Of a stretch of 61,208 nucleotides of DNA, positions 1-9,141 are shown piece after piece; position 1 is the first letter of the stretch; every line of letters starts with the position of its first letter. The stretch covers positions 1 through 61,208 of the forward strand of contig JAIQEV010000021.1 in NCBI GenBank assembly GCA_020073585.1, written 5' to 3'. The notes under the pieces were generated by a model. That model had not been told where the DNA came from and did no database searches. It saw only the letters and a list, made by a program, of their open reading frames with translations. Source of the stretch: Terriglobia bacterium (lineage in GTDB: Bacteria > Acidobacteriota > Terriglobia > Acidiferrales > UBA7541). Made by a program: the position numbers and the translations under genes.

Positions 1-109
1 CATCCCCCAACCCCGTAAGGGGAGGCCGGGGAATCAGGGCCTCAGGCTCCACCTTCCCCGGCCAGTAAAATGGAGGGTGCGCACTGCACACCAACAATCA
101 AATCCGGTG

Positions 110-130
110 GCACAGGCGTCCCGCCTGTGC
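110..130. repeat. REP-like hairpin
   Basis: A 9-bp perfect inverted repeat (GCACAGGCG, loop TCC, CGCCTGTGC) lies 40 bp upstream of hicB and is followed by TA. It resembles the short GC-rich palindromes found between genes elsewhere in this window (21197-21251, 22292-22312, 25701-25719, 59541-59635). It has no T-run after the stem, so it is better read as a dispersed intergenic palindrome than as a terminator. Confidence 0.6.
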
Positions 131-169
131 TAATCTACCATTATCTCTATTTTTTCAGAGGACAAACGC

Positions 170-397
170 ATGAAGCCCATTAAAGTTATCGTCGAAAAAC
201 ATCCGGATGGTTACATCGCCTACCCCTTGGGCTTAAAAGGAGTGGTGGTTGGACAGGGTGATACCTATGAGGAAGCCATGGCAGATATCAGGTCGGCCAT
301 CAATTTTCATATCGAAACCTTTGGACCGGAAGTTCTGGAGGTTGACCCTCCAATTCTCGAGGCGTTTGTCGCTGAAACTGCAATTGAAATCTTATGA
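170..397 (+). CDS. hicB: HicB-family antitoxin
   Basis: This 75-residue protein matches the compact HicB fold: an N-terminal strand (KVIVEKHPDGYIAYP), a central GVVVGQGDTYEEAMADIRSA segment typical of the family, and an acidic tail ending ETAIEIL. HicB proteins neutralise the HicA mRNA interferase and often repress their own operon. The usual partner should follow directly. Here an ATG overlaps the stop codon at 394 and begins MMKFPDL, as HicA proteins of this type do, but the frame then loses all similarity. The antitoxin therefore appears orphaned. The block is AT-richer than the neighbouring housekeeping genes, which fits acquired DNA. HicB assignment is from recognised sequence pattern only. 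Confidence 0.8.
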   Translation: MKPIKVIVEKHPDGYIAYPLGLKGVVVGQGDTYEEAMADIRSAINFHIETFGPEVLEVDPPILEAFVAETAIEIL

Positions 398-525
398 TGA
401 AGTTTCCCGATCTGGTTTTTTTCTTCATGGGGTCCCTCCCCCTTCAAAAAAAATCCCGCCATTTTGAAGTTAAACATAAGCAAATGGCTTATATAAGTAT
501 CAGAGATTATTCAGTTTTTTCTTGA
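394..525 (+). pseudogene. hicA-like toxin remnant
   Basis: An ATG overlapping the hicB stop starts a 43-codon frame whose first residues, MMKFPDL, look like the start of HicA toxins encoded downstream of this HicB type. The rest (phenylalanine- and lysine-rich, ending YSVFS) shows neither the GSH motif nor the PDH/VP motif of HicA. I read it as a decayed or truncated toxin gene. The N-terminal resemblance is only seven residues, so chance is possible. Confidence 0.35.
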
Positions 526-719
526 CATATTGGGAGAACGTGTTAACAAAAGAGAAACCCGGGAGAACTTTGGCGAGCGATTCCGGGTTCCAGATGCTGT
601 GTCTATACCAGGAGGCGATGCGGGCAGTGCGGCAGTGGCGCTATTCGCCAACGCTCCTCGAAGGCCAGCCGGTGGAAGTGGAAACGACAATTGATGTGAT
701 TTTTTCGCTCAATTACTAG
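522..719 (+). pseudogene. TonB C-terminal domain fragment
   Basis: The last ~38 residues (from about 606) read as the final helix and strand of a TonB energy-transducer C-terminal domain: EAMRAVRQWRYSPTLLEG followed by QPVEVETTIDVIFSL. TonB proteins couple the inner-membrane proton gradient to outer-membrane receptors. The membrane anchor, proline-rich spacer and first half of the domain are absent, and the upstream 25 codons do not look like TonB. This is a broken 3' end of a tonB gene, possibly left by insertion of the neighbouring hicB block. Confidence 0.65.
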
Positions 720-976
720 AGGTAAGCAGGGCCCATGGGTGCTCCTCCGGACGCAGCTTTTCCGACAGTTCTGGCTGCTCGGTGTTCCGCCGAGGAGGAC
801 AGTCAAGGTTTTCCTTCCGCCTTGCGGAGCTGTTTCTCCCAAAGAATGGAGCCAGATGAGAGAAGTCTGTGAGAATTTGTATATTGGAAGTGCCTAGGGC
901 CAGAAAATAGCGCCTGAGAAATCCTTATGCCGTGCATATTCAGTGAGTTGCGTTTTCCCAGTGTTCCCCGTGATAG

Positions 977-992
977 TGGCATGCGGCTTGCA
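977..992 (+). promoter_or_regulatory. Sigma-54-type -24/-12 promoter
   Basis: TGGCATGCGGCTTGCA matches the RpoN consensus (TGGCAC-N5-TTGCW), with one change in the -24 block. The invariant GG (978-979) and GC (990-991) are exactly 12 bp apart. Transcription would begin near 1003. A small perfect palindrome, TATGC-CGT-GCATA, sits at 926-938. No protein gene starts within 400 bp downstream, but an intrinsic terminator does. Confidence 0.6.
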
Positions 993-1002
993 CTTCTTTA
1001 GC

Positions 1003-1110
1003 GACAACTAACATAAGATTGGCTTCCCGGGGTGGCCGCATCCGACCTCGACTGGATCGCGGTTCTGGGGACCAAGAGCTAAAAAGGGGGCCCGCACCGG
1101 CCCCCTTTTT
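1003..1110 (+). ncRNA. Candidate sigma-54-dependent small RNA
   Basis: A transcript from the sigma-54-type promoter to the terminator would be about 108 nt. It contains several self-complementary GC-rich stretches (GGCTTCCCGGGG, GGTTCTGGGGACC) and ends in a perfect 12-bp hairpin with a U-tail. I do not recognise a known RNA family: it is not tmRNA, SRP RNA or RNase P by their conserved cores. The call rests entirely on promoter-terminator spacing. Confidence 0.35.
1081..1110. terminator. Bidirectional intrinsic terminator
   Basis: AAAAAGGGGGCC (1081-1092), loop CGCACC, GGCCCCCTTTTT (1099-1110): a perfect 12-bp inverted repeat whose arms carry A- and T-runs, so it can stop transcription on either strand. 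Confidence 0.85.
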
Positions 1111-1521
1111 CATTTCCCGGGGCTTTTGCGGTCCCGGCGCCTGCCTGCCTGATTCCTCATCTCGGACCAAGAAGGCTGGACCATCGAACGGAGGTAGTGC
1201 GCGAAGGTGGCCAGGGTGTGGGGCCAAGAAAAGAGCGGCCGGTGGGGGTGCCGGCCGCTCGGGGCGTGGGGTGATGGAGGGTATCCTGATTCATGACCGG
1301 CGCCGGCGCGCCCTTGCGGGCTCGCTCAGCTTCCGATCACGAGATGATTCTGCTTGAGGGCCCTTGCGCGGGCTATAGTCCCGGTGGTTCATTCGCGGGA
1401 GTACTTTTGAGTAGTACCTTGGTCCCTGTGGACATTTTCCGCGCCCAGCTCCCCCCGCGGTCGAAGCAGGTTTCGCCCGGCGCTACAACGGCCAAGCGCT
1501 TTGCGGTATTCTCCTAGGACC

Positions 1522-2667
1522 ATGCATGATCTGAGTTATTTCCGGGAACATCTGGACCTGTACGCGGAGATGGCGAAGCGCCGCGGGATCACGCTGGACC
1601 TCGAAGGGTTCCGGGGACTGGACCGCGAGCGGCGCGAGCTGATCACCGCGACGGAGCAGCTGAAGGCGCAGCGCAACAAGGCCAGCGAAGAGATTGCGCG
1701 GTTGAAGAAGGACAAGCAGAACGCGGACGCGCGGATCGCGGAGATGAAGGTGGTCTCCGAGCGCATCAAGCAGGCGGACGAGCGGATCACCAATCTGGAC
1801 GCCACGCAACGCGAGCTGCTGCTGACGATACCCAACGTGCCGCACAGCTCGGTGCCGGCGGGAACGAGCGCGGCGGACAACCAGGAAGTGCGGCGCTGGG
1901 GCAGCGCGCCGAAGTTCGATTTCTCGCCGCGGCCGCACTGGGAAGTGGGCGAGCGCGCGGGGATTCTGGACCTGCCGGCGGCGACGAAGATGACCGGGGC
2001 GCGCTTTGCGGTATACAAGGGCTGGGGAGCGCGGCTGGAGCGGGCGCTGGCTAATTTCTTCCTGGACGTGCATACGCGGGAGCACGGCTACACGGAGATC
2101 CTGCCGCCGTTTGTGGTGAATACGGCGTCGCTGATGGCCGCGGGGCAACTGCCGAAGTTTGCCGCGGAACTCTTCAAGCTGCAGGATACCGATTACTGGC
2201 TGACGCCGACTTCGGAAGTGGAGCTGCACAACCTATACCGCGACGAGACCCTGCCCGAGGAGCAACTGCCCATCCGCGTGACCGCCTGGACGTCCTGCTT
2301 CCGCTCGGAAGCCGGCGCGGCGGGCAAGGACACCCGCGGGATCCTGCGGCAGCACCAGTTCCAGAAGGTGGAGCTGTTCAAGTTCACGCAGCCGGAGAAA
2401 AGCTACGAGGAACACGAAGCGCTGGTGCGCAACGCGGAGACGATTCTGCAGAAGCTGGGGCTGCACTACCGCACCGTGCTGCTGTGCTCCGGGGACACTT
2501 TGCTATACTCGCCGGCATGCCCGCTACGCCCAAAAAACTCTTCCTCGTGGACGCCATGGCGCACATCTACCGCGCCTTCTTCGCCCCCATGGACCGCCTG
2601 CGCACCGCTTCGGGCATGCCCACCAAAGTGCCCTTTCTTTTCGGCAACATCGTGCGCCGCCTGCTGA
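1522..2667 (+). pseudogene. serS: Seryl-tRNA synthetase, 3'-truncated at polA junction
   Basis: Seryl-tRNA synthetase charges tRNA-Ser. The frame starts at ATG 1522. Residues ~30-100 form the long antiparallel coiled-coil tRNA-binding arm. The class II core follows, with motif 2 clear near residues 258-280 ([14 protein letters not shown], then LRQHQF). Similarity stops near 2495, at the equivalent of LLCTGD just before the MGF segment. The frame then reads out of frame through the start of polA for ~57 residues. Motif 3 (the NGSG...GR segment needed for ATP binding) and about 100 C-terminal residues are missing, so the product should be inactive. SerRS is essential, so either another copy exists or the junction at ~2495-2505 is a deletion or a misassembly. 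Confidence 0.8.
2504..2509 (+). promoter_or_regulatory. Possible polA -10 element
   Basis: TATACT lies 7 bp before the polA ATG, which would give a nearly leaderless mRNA. The matching -35 position falls inside serS sequence and is poor, as expected if the upstream flank was replaced at the serS/polA junction. The same hexamer precedes the toxin-antitoxin operon (28982) and occurs before 43844 and 32637. Confidence 0.4.
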
Positions 2668-5132
2668 AGGATTATCAGCCGGACTACATCGCCATCGTCT
2701 TCGACACCAAGGCCCCGACCTTCCGCGACAAGCTTTTCGAAAAATACAAAGCCAAGCGCCCGCCCATGCCCGACGATCTGGCCGTGCAGCTTCCTTACGT
2801 GCGCCGGCTGTGCGAAGCGCTGCGCCTGCCCATCGTGGAATTCGACGGCTACGAGGCCGACGACGTGATCGGCGTGCTGGCGCGGCAAGCCGCGAAGAAA
2901 CACCTCGAGGTGCTGCTGGTCACCAACGACAAGGACATGCTGCAGCTCGTCGGCAACGGCATCCGCGTGCTGCGCACGGGCCCGGGCGGCGCCAAGGGCG
3001 ACGTCCTCGTGGACGAAGCGGGGGTCGAGGAGATTCTCGGGGTTCCGCCGGAGAAGGTGATCGAGGTGATGGCGCTGATGGGCGACACCATCGACAACAT
3101 TCCCGGGGCCAAGGGCATCGGCGAAAAGGGCGCCACCGAGCTGATCCGCAAATACGGCAGCGTGGAAAGCGCCCTGGAGCATGCCGATGAAGTTCCCAAC
3201 AAACGCTACCGCGAAGCGCTGCAGCAGCAGCGCGAGCAGGTGATGCTCTCGAAGCAGCTCGCGACGATCTCGACCGACGTGCCGCTGGATCTCGATCTGC
3301 ACCTTCTCGAGCGGCGCGAGCCGGACGCCGCCGCGCTGCGCGAGCTCTACAGCGAGCTGGGCTTCACCTCGCTCCTCAAGGAGCTCGGCGCCGCCCCGGC
3401 CGCCGCGCCCGCAGACGGAGAAGCGCCGGCGGATTACGCGCAGCTCGCTTCCCCCGCGGAATTCCGCGGCTATCTTGCGCGGCTCCCGGCCAAGAAGCCG
3501 CTGGCCGTGTGGCTGAATCTCGAAACGGGCGGGCGCGAAAGCGAAGGCTTCGGCACGCGCATCGTGTCCATCGAAGTTTCACCCGGAGCGGGCGAAGGCC
3601 GCGCCGTCTGGCTGGGCGAAAAGGGCGACGCCCTGACGGCGCTCGCGCCGTTTCTCGCCGACGCCAAGCGTCCGAAGATCGTCCACGATCCGAAACTCTT
3701 CCAGCTTCTGGCCGGGCCGGTGGCCGGCATCCGGCACGCCACGCAGCTCTATTCCTATCTGCTGCGGCCCACCACCGCCAATCACAACTTCGCCGACGTG
3801 GTCCTGCGGCACCTCAACGCCATGCTCACGAACGCGCCGGGCGAGCGCGCCGAGTTGCTGCAGCGCCTGGCTCCGGTGTTGCGCGCGCAGGTCGAGGAGC
3901 AGCAGCTCGCGGAGGTCTACGAGAGGATCGATCTGCCCCTGGCTCCTGTTCTCGCGGCCATGGAGCGCGCCGGGGTGCGCGTGGATCCCGCGGCGCTGGA
4001 GGCCATGTCCCAGGCCATGGAGAAGGAGGTGCGCCGGCTGGAGAAAGAGATCTGGGCGCTGGCGGGCGCGGAGTTCAACGTCAACTCCCCCGCGCAGCTC
4101 GCGGAAATTCTTTTCGACAAGCTCAACCTGCAGCCCTCCCCGCGGCGCGGCAAGGCCAAAGCGCGCTCGACCGCCGCGGACATCCTCGAAGAACTGCGCG
4201 CGCAGCACGCGCTGCCCGGAAAGATCATCGAGTACCGCGAAATCAGCAAGCTGAAATCCACGTACGTGGACGCGCTGCCCAAGCTCATTCACCCGGAAAC
4301 CGGGCGCCTGCACACCAGCTTCAGCCAGACCGGCACGGCCACCGGGCGCCTCAGCTCCTCCGACCCCAACCTGCAGAATATTCCGGTGCGCAGCGAACTC
4401 GGCCGGGAGATTCGCGCGGCGTTCGCCGCGGAAAAAGGGAAGCTGCTGCTCTCCGCCGACTATTCGCAGATCGAGCTGCGCATCATGGCCCATTTCTCGG
4501 ACGACCCGGTGCTCGTCGCGGCCTTCCGCAACGGGGAGGATATTCACGCGCGCACCGCGCAGGAGGTTTTCGGCGTGGGCCCACTGGCGCAAACCGCGGA
4601 GCACCGCCGCGCCGCCAAGGCCATCAACTTCGGCATCATCTACGGCCTTTCGGCCTTCGGCCTGGCGCAGCAACTGGGCATCGAGCAGAAGGAGGCCGCG
4701 CAGTTCATCTCCGCCTATTTCCAGCGCTACCGCGGCGTGAAGCAGTACCTCGACCGCATCCTCGAAGAGACCCGCAAGAGCACCGTGGCGAAAACGCTGT
4801 TCGGGCGCATCCGGCCCATACCGGAGATCGCTTCGCCGCAGGTGCAGCTGCGCAACTTCGCCGAGCGCACCGCGCTCAACTCCCCGCTGCAGGGCACCGC
4901 CGCGGACCTCATCAAGCTGGCCATGATCTCCATCCAGCGGCGGCTGGCCGCGGAAAGGCTGGAGGCGCGCATGATCCTGCAGGTGCACGACGAGCTGCTC
5001 TTCGAAGCGCCGCGCGGCGAGCTCGAGAGCTTGCGCGCCCTGGTCCGCGAGGAGATGCAGAACGTTTACGCCCTGAAAGTGCCGCTGGTCGTGGACGTGA
5101 AGTCCGGCCCCAACTGGCGCGATATGCAGTAG
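2517..5132 (+). CDS. polA: DNA polymerase I
   Basis: This 871-aa family A polymerase fills gaps in repair and removes RNA primers. Residues 1-290 are the 5' nuclease ([43 protein letters not shown]). The polymerase domain has motif A DYSQIELR (~650), the O-helix motif [10 protein letters not shown] (~700) and motif C VHDE (~823). The middle domain looks like an inactive 3'-5' exonuclease: the FDTET metal site reads LNLET, and the DTML aspartate region reads HATQL. Proofreading is therefore probably lost, as in many bacterial Pol I enzymes. Start: ATG 2517 opens the conserved [12 protein letters not shown]; an upstream ATG at 2484 would add residues from serS sequence. It follows the truncated serS directly. 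Confidence 0.95.
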   Translation: MPATPKKLFLVDAMAHIYRAFFAPMDRLRTASGMPTKVPFLFGNIVRRLLKDYQPDYIAIVFDTKAPTFRDKLFEKYKAKRPPMPDDLAVQLPYVRRLCEALRLPIVEFDGYEADDVIGVLARQAAKKHLEVLLVTNDKDMLQLVGNGIRVLRTGPGGAKGDVLVDEAGVEEILGVPPEKVIEVMALMGDTIDNIPGAKGIGEKGATELIRKYGSVESALEHADEVPNKRYREALQQQREQVMLSKQLATISTDVPLDLDLHLLERREPDAAALRELYSELGFTSLLKELGAAPAAAPADGEAPADYAQLASPAEFRGYLARLPAKKPLAVWLNLETGGRESEGFGTRIVSIEVSPGAGEGRAVWLGEKGDALTALAPFLADAKRPKIVHDPKLFQLLAGPVAGIRHATQLYSYLLRPTTANHNFADVVLRHLNAMLTNAPGERAELLQRLAPVLRAQVEEQQLAEVYERIDLPLAPVLAAMERAGVRVDPAALEAMSQAMEKEVRRLEKEIWALAGAEFNVNSPAQLAEILFDKLNLQPSPRRGKAKARSTAADILEELRAQHALPGKIIEYREISKLKSTYVDALPKLIHPETGRLHTSFSQTGTATGRLSSSDPNLQNIPVRSELGREIRAAFAAEKGKLLLSADYSQIELRIMAHFSDDPVLVAAFRNGEDIHARTAQEVFGVGPLAQTAEHRRAAKAINFGIIYGLSAFGLAQQLGIEQKEAAQFISAYFQRYRGVKQYLDRILEETRKSTVAKTLFGRIRPIPEIASPQVQLRNFAERTALNSPLQGTAADLIKLAMISIQRRLAAERLEARMILQVHDELLFEAPRGELESLRALVREEMQNVYALKVPLVVDVKSGPNWRDMQ

Positions 5133-5268
5133 CCGGGGAGCAACGGGCCGGCCGCCGCCGCGGCTCTTTTCGGAATTCTTTTCTTTTCTTCCCCGGCGGC
5201 GCCTCCCGGACGTAGAATGCCCGCGAGGGGGCGTGACCTTGCGTCCGGGTCACCTGCCCGGGGAGGCA

Positions 5269-5775
5269 ATGATGCGTCACATCTTCACCGTTTTCGCGGC
5301 CCTGGCACTGGCGGGGTTTGCGGGCTCGCGCATTCCGCAGGCAAAACCGCAGGAGGCGCCCCCAGCGGATGCCAAGGTTCCTTCGGAATACTCGAGCAAG
5401 AGCAATCCCGTGAAGCCGACTCCGGCCGGCCTGGAAGAGGCGCGGCGCATTTACGGCTACGATTGCGAGATGTGTCATGGCAAGGACGGCAGGGGCAAGG
5501 GCGACCTCGCCGGAGACATGAAGCTGGACATGCACGACTGGCGCAATCCGGCCGCCCTCGAGAAATATTCCGACGGCGAGCTCTTCTACATCATCACCAA
5601 GGGCAAGGGCAAAATGGTGCCCGAGGGCGATCGCGTCAAGGAAGAGGTGCGCTGGCAGCTGGTCAACTACGTCCGTTCGCTCGCCAAGAAGGGCGGAGCG
5701 GAAGCCACCAAACCCAAGGAGGAAGCACCCAAGCCGGCGGAAGATGCAGCCAAGCCGCCCGCCGCTCTGCGCTAG
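5269..5775 (+). CDS. Secreted monohaem cytochrome c
   Basis: A 168-aa protein with an N-terminal signal segment (MMRHIFTVFAALALAGFAG), a single CEMCH haem c site near residue 66 and a likely distal methionine at KMVPEG (~115). This is a class I cytochrome c-like domain, followed by a lysine/alanine/proline-rich tail. It probably shuttles electrons in the periplasm. The acceptor cannot be read from context, although a terminal oxidase operon lies 4 kb downstream. GGGAGG at 5261-5266 favours the second ATG (5272) over the first (5269). A stand-alone gene followed by a rhodanese. Confidence 0.85.
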   Translation: MMRHIFTVFAALALAGFAGSRIPQAKPQEAPPADAKVPSEYSSKSNPVKPTPAGLEEARRIYGYDCEMCHGKDGRGKGDLAGDMKLDMHDWRNPAALEKYSDGELFYIITKGKGKMVPEGDRVKEEVRWQLVNYVRSLAKKGGAEATKPKEEAPKPAEDAAKPPAALR

Positions 5776-5888
5776 CTGGACGCCGAAGACGGTCCGATAG
5801 TTGCTGTCCTGTCCCGGCTAATTCCAGGCGCAGCCGCCGCGCCTGGGCCAGATTTTTGTTTTGATATTCCGTCACACCGGAGGCTCCC

Positions 5889-6260
5889 GTGGCCCATGCG
5901 CCGCAATTCCTGAAACTCGTCAATGACGCCAAAACCCGCATCAAGGAAACCAACGTCGCCGGCGTCAAACGCCGCATGGAGGCCGGCGAGAAGTTCCTCC
6001 TCGTGGATGTGCGCGAGGAGAGCGAGTGGGCCCAGGGCCATCTCCCCGGCGCGGTGTACATGGGCCGCGGGGTGATCGAGCGCGACATCGAGCAGAAGAT
6101 CCCCGACACCGGCGCCAAGCTGATCCTCTATTGCGGCGGCGGCTTCCGCTCCGCGCTGGTGGCGGACAACCTCCAGAAGATGGGCTACACGAACGTCGAG
6201 TCCATGGACGGCGGGTGGAAAGGCTGGCTCGACGCCGGCCTGCCCACGGCAAAAGGGTGA
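5889..6260 (+). CDS. Rhodanese-like domain protein
   Basis: A 123-aa single-domain rhodanese. It shows LLVDVREESEWAQGHLPGAV (residues ~38-57), the catalytic loop YCGGGFRS with the persulfide-forming cysteine near residue 82, and the closing MDGGWKGW motif. Such proteins transfer sulfane sulfur to cyanide, thioredoxin or biosynthetic enzymes; the substrate here is unknown. There is no signal peptide, so it is cytoplasmic. The GTG start at 5889 is supported by GGAGG at 5879-5883, five bases upstream. It may serve sulfuration of the molybdenum cofactor of the convergent hydroxylase, but that is only a neighbourhood guess. Confidence 0.88.
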   Translation: MAHAPQFLKLVNDAKTRIKETNVAGVKRRMEAGEKFLLVDVREESEWAQGHLPGAVYMGRGVIERDIEQKIPDTGAKLILYCGGGFRSALVADNLQKMGYTNVESMDGGWKGWLDAGLPTAKG

Positions 6261-6350
6261 CCGGGAGAAAAGACGCGCTCCTGGAAATCGGTAAGAGCGT
6301 CTCCCACTGCCGCCAATCATCCCGAAACTCTCCGCCGATGGGTCAGAACA

Positions 6351-9107
6351 TCAGGAGCACCTTGCGCCGCCTATCAGGGCCGCCAGACGAGAGGGCGTAG
6401 CCGGGAGATGGTGGATGCGAATTCCCGTGGCGTTGGCGATGGCGTTGGCGATGGCGGGGGCCACAGCCACTGTCGCACACTCGGCTACGCCCTTAGCTCC
6501 GAGGCTCGCCGAGGGATCCATCATCTCCACCATCAACGGGACGACTTCCGGGGTTTCCCGCGCGGTGGGAATGCGGTATTGCTTGAAGCCCGTGGTCACG
6601 CCGGGGTGGAATTCCTCCTTGAGGGCGAACCCCATTCCCAGGGACACGGCTCCTTCTATCTGTCCTTTCAGCCCCTGAGCAAAGATAGCGCGCCCCACAT
6701 CGTGGGCAGCCACTACCCGGAGCACGCGCACCGTCCCCTGTAGCGTGTCCACCTCCACCTCGGCCATATGGGTCGCGGACACATGCACCAGATACGGGCT
6801 GGGGCCCCCGCTCAGCGAGTCGCGCACAAGGACGGGATGGAAGCTCCCCTTGAACCGCAGGGGAAGCCCTGCCGACAGCCTGGCCCGGGCCACCTCCGCC
6901 AGGGATATCCACACGCCAGAAGCGCCGGCGGGTCTCCGCGGGGCCACCAGTCCTTCTCTCAGTTCCAGGTTCTCGGAGGGGATTTGCAGCAGTCCGGATG
7001 CCGTCGAAAGGATGGCCTCCTTGAGCCGGGCCGCGGCCTCCTTCGCCGCGTTGCCCTCGGTATAGACGACCCGGCTGCCGGAGGAGGGGCCGGTATCGGG
7101 GGTGCGAGTGGTGTCGCCACTCACCACGGACACCGATTCGAGGGGCAACGCCAGCTCGCCGGTGACGATGAGCGCCAACGCGGTGTCGGTGCCCTGGCCC
7201 ATGTCCATGGCCCCGGTGAAAAGGCGCACACGGCCATCGCTCTCCAGCTCCAAGGCCGTCTCCGGCGGTTGCGCCGTGGCGTAGCCGATGCCATAGCGCA
7301 TGGAGGCGATTCCCACTCCGCGACGCCAGCGGCCATCGCGCGGAGCGCTGGCTTGCCGTGCCCGCAACGCGTGCTCATAGTAGGGACGGACAGCCTCCAG
7401 GGTTTCCCGGTAGGCCGCCTCCTGCTCCAAGTCCTGAGGTGTGGCCTCAGCAGCACTGGACCTGCGGCGGTTCATTAACCGGAACTCCAGAGGGTCGATG
7501 CCCAACCTGGCAGCCATGATGTCCATCTGGGACTCGATGGCAAAGGCCACTTGTGGGGCACCGAAGCCGCGCATGGCGCCGGCCAAGGTGTTGTTGGTGT
7601 ACACGACCCGCCCATGGATCAACGCATGGGGGAACTGGTAGGGGCCCACGAGCGACACAAAGGCCCGGATCATGATTTCGGGGCCCGCCGAGGCGTAGGC
7701 CCCGGTATCAGCCAGCACCTCCGCGGCGAGGGCGGTGAGCCGGCCATCCCGGGTCACGCCGGTCCGGCAGCGCATTCGGAAGGGGTGCCTCTTGGTGGTG
7801 GAGGCGAAGGACTCGGCGCGGCTGTAGACGATCTTTACTGGGTGGCCGGTCTTCAAGGCGAGCAGGGCCACGACGCACTCGCAGGAGACATCCGTCTTGC
7901 CGCCGAAGGCGCCGCCCACCACAGTGGGCAAAATGCGCACCTGCTCCAAGGGCAGGCCCATGGTTTCGGCCACGATCCTGCGGTGCAGGTGCGAGTGCTG
8001 GGTGGCGGAGCGCACCACCAGGTGGCCTTCGTTGTCCCGGTAGGCCAAGGCCGATTCCGGCTCCAGGTAAGCGTGCTCGCAAAATGGCGTGGTGTACGTC
8101 TCATCCACCACGATGTCCGCCTGGGCCAGCGCTGTTTCCACATCGCCCCAGTGGACCTCTCTCTCGGCCAGAAGGTTGCCGCTGTCGTGGACCAGGGGGG
8201 CGCCGTCCTGCAGGGCCTCGGCGGGATCCAGGATTGCCGAAAGAGGCCGATAGCTCACGCGAATCAGCGACAGCGCCTGGACCGCTGTCTCCGGGGAGGT
8301 CGCGGCCACGGCAGCCACCGCATCCCCGATCTGGCGGACCCGGCCATCCGCCAAAACGGCCTGATCCTTGACGGTGCGCCCGAAGCGATTGAGTCCGGGC
8401 ACATCCCGGGCCGTGATTACGGCCGCTACACCCGGCAGGGCCCGGGCCTCGCTAGCATCAATGTGGAGGATGTCGGCGCGAGGGTGAGGGCTGCGCAGAA
8501 CCGCGCCATGAAGCATGCCGGGCATAGTGAGATCGGCGGCATAGAGAGCGGTACCCAGCACCTTGTCTTGCGCATCGGCCCGCCGGTGCGCCTCGCCCGA
8601 CACTTGGGGCTCCGGGCACGGGACGCCCCTGGCAAGATCGGCTGCGCGCGTGACCGCTTCAAGGATGCTGGTGTAGCCGGTGCAACGGCACAGGTTGCTC
8701 CCCAGGGCTTTGACGATCTGCGCCCGGGTGGGGGCCGGATTGCGGTCCAGCAGCGCCTTGGCCGCCATGATCGCTCCCGGCGTGCAGAAACCGCACTGGA
8801 CGGCATCGGCCTTGATGAAGGCTTCCTGCAAGGGATGAAGCCGCTCGGGGGTCCCCAGTCCCTCGATGGTCAGAACAGTTTTGCCTTGCACACGATCCAC
8901 GGGGACGCGGCAGGCGCGAGCCATCGCGCCGTCCACGATGACCGTACAGGTGCCGCAGGTACCGTCATCGCACCCCTGCTTGGCGCCGGTGAGGCACAGA
9001 ACGTCGCGCAACGCCCCCAGGAGGGTCTGGCGAGGATTCGCCAATAGCGGGTACTCCTTGCCGTTGACGTTGAGCGTTAAGGGGATCTGGGCTGTTTTTT
9101 TCCGCAC
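6351..9107 (-). CDS. Molybdenum hydroxylase, fused 2Fe-2S and Moco subunits
   Basis: A 918-aa xanthine oxidase-family enzyme. Residues 1-80 carry a plant-type 2Fe-2S site (GCDDGTCGTC plus a later Cys). Residues ~95-150 carry the second, helical 2Fe-2S site (QCGFCTPGAIM, LCRCTGY). Residues ~175-918 form the molybdopterin part, with GGAFGGK, AMRGFGAPQ, MGQGTDTAL and the catalytic glutamate in GAKGVAE (~876). The length and one-chain layout without an FAD domain match the Mop-type aldehyde oxidoreductase of Desulfovibrio. The substrate could be an aldehyde, purine or nicotinate-like heterocycle and is not decidable here. Start: GTG 9107 behind GAGGAAGG. A perfect CRP-type palindrome lies 35-50 bp upstream. 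No cofactor-insertion chaperone (XdhC) is adjacent. Confidence 0.88.
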   Translation of the reverse strand: MRKKTAQIPLTLNVNGKEYPLLANPRQTLLGALRDVLCLTGAKQGCDDGTCGTCTVIVDGAMARACRVPVDRVQGKTVLTIEGLGTPERLHPLQEAFIKADAVQCGFCTPGAIMAAKALLDRNPAPTRAQIVKALGSNLCRCTGYTSILEAVTRAADLARGVPCPEPQVSGEAHRRADAQDKVLGTALYAADLTMPGMLHGAVLRSPHPRADILHIDASEARALPGVAAVITARDVPGLNRFGRTVKDQAVLADGRVRQIGDAVAAVAATSPETAVQALSLIRVSYRPLSAILDPAEALQDGAPLVHDSGNLLAEREVHWGDVETALAQADIVVDETYTTPFCEHAYLEPESALAYRDNEGHLVVRSATQHSHLHRRIVAETMGLPLEQVRILPTVVGGAFGGKTDVSCECVVALLALKTGHPVKIVYSRAESFASTTKRHPFRMRCRTGVTRDGRLTALAAEVLADTGAYASAGPEIMIRAFVSLVGPYQFPHALIHGRVVYTNNTLAGAMRGFGAPQVAFAIESQMDIMAARLGIDPLEFRLMNRRRSSAAEATPQDLEQEAAYRETLEAVRPYYEHALRARQASAPRDGRWRRGVGIASMRYGIGYATAQPPETALELESDGRVRLFTGAMDMGQGTDTALALIVTGELALPLESVSVVSGDTTRTPDTGPSSGSRVVYTEGNAAKEAAARLKEAILSTASGLLQIPSENLELREGLVAPRRPAGASGVWISLAEVARARLSAGLPLRFKGSFHPVLVRDSLSGGPSPYLVHVSATHMAEVEVDTLQGTVRVLRVVAAHDVGRAIFAQGLKGQIEGAVSLGMGFALKEEFHPGVTTGFKQYRIPTARETPEVVPLMVEMMDPSASLGAKGVAECATVAVAPAIANAIANATGIRIHHLPATPSRLAALIGGARCS

Positions 9108-9141
9108 CGCGTGACCTTCCTCCGCTTCGTGCCCCGAAATC

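Larger units (their letters stand above)
720..1521. other. Intergenic region with candidate sRNA and hairpins
   Basis: About 800 bp without a convincing protein gene. It holds a sigma-54-type promoter (977-992), a perfect terminator (1081-1110) and a second GC-rich hairpin (10-bp stem, 1233-1242 with 1251-1260). An interrupted inverted repeat, GTACT...AGTAC at 1401-1417, lies about 105 bp upstream of serS and could be an operator. Short frames here have no recognisable similarity and no good ribosome-binding site. No T-box signature is visible upstream of serS. Confidence 0.5.

Noticed and set aside
1260-1521. T-box leader upstream of serS
   Set aside because: No T-box core (AGGGUGGNACCGCG-like) or specifier loop could be found.
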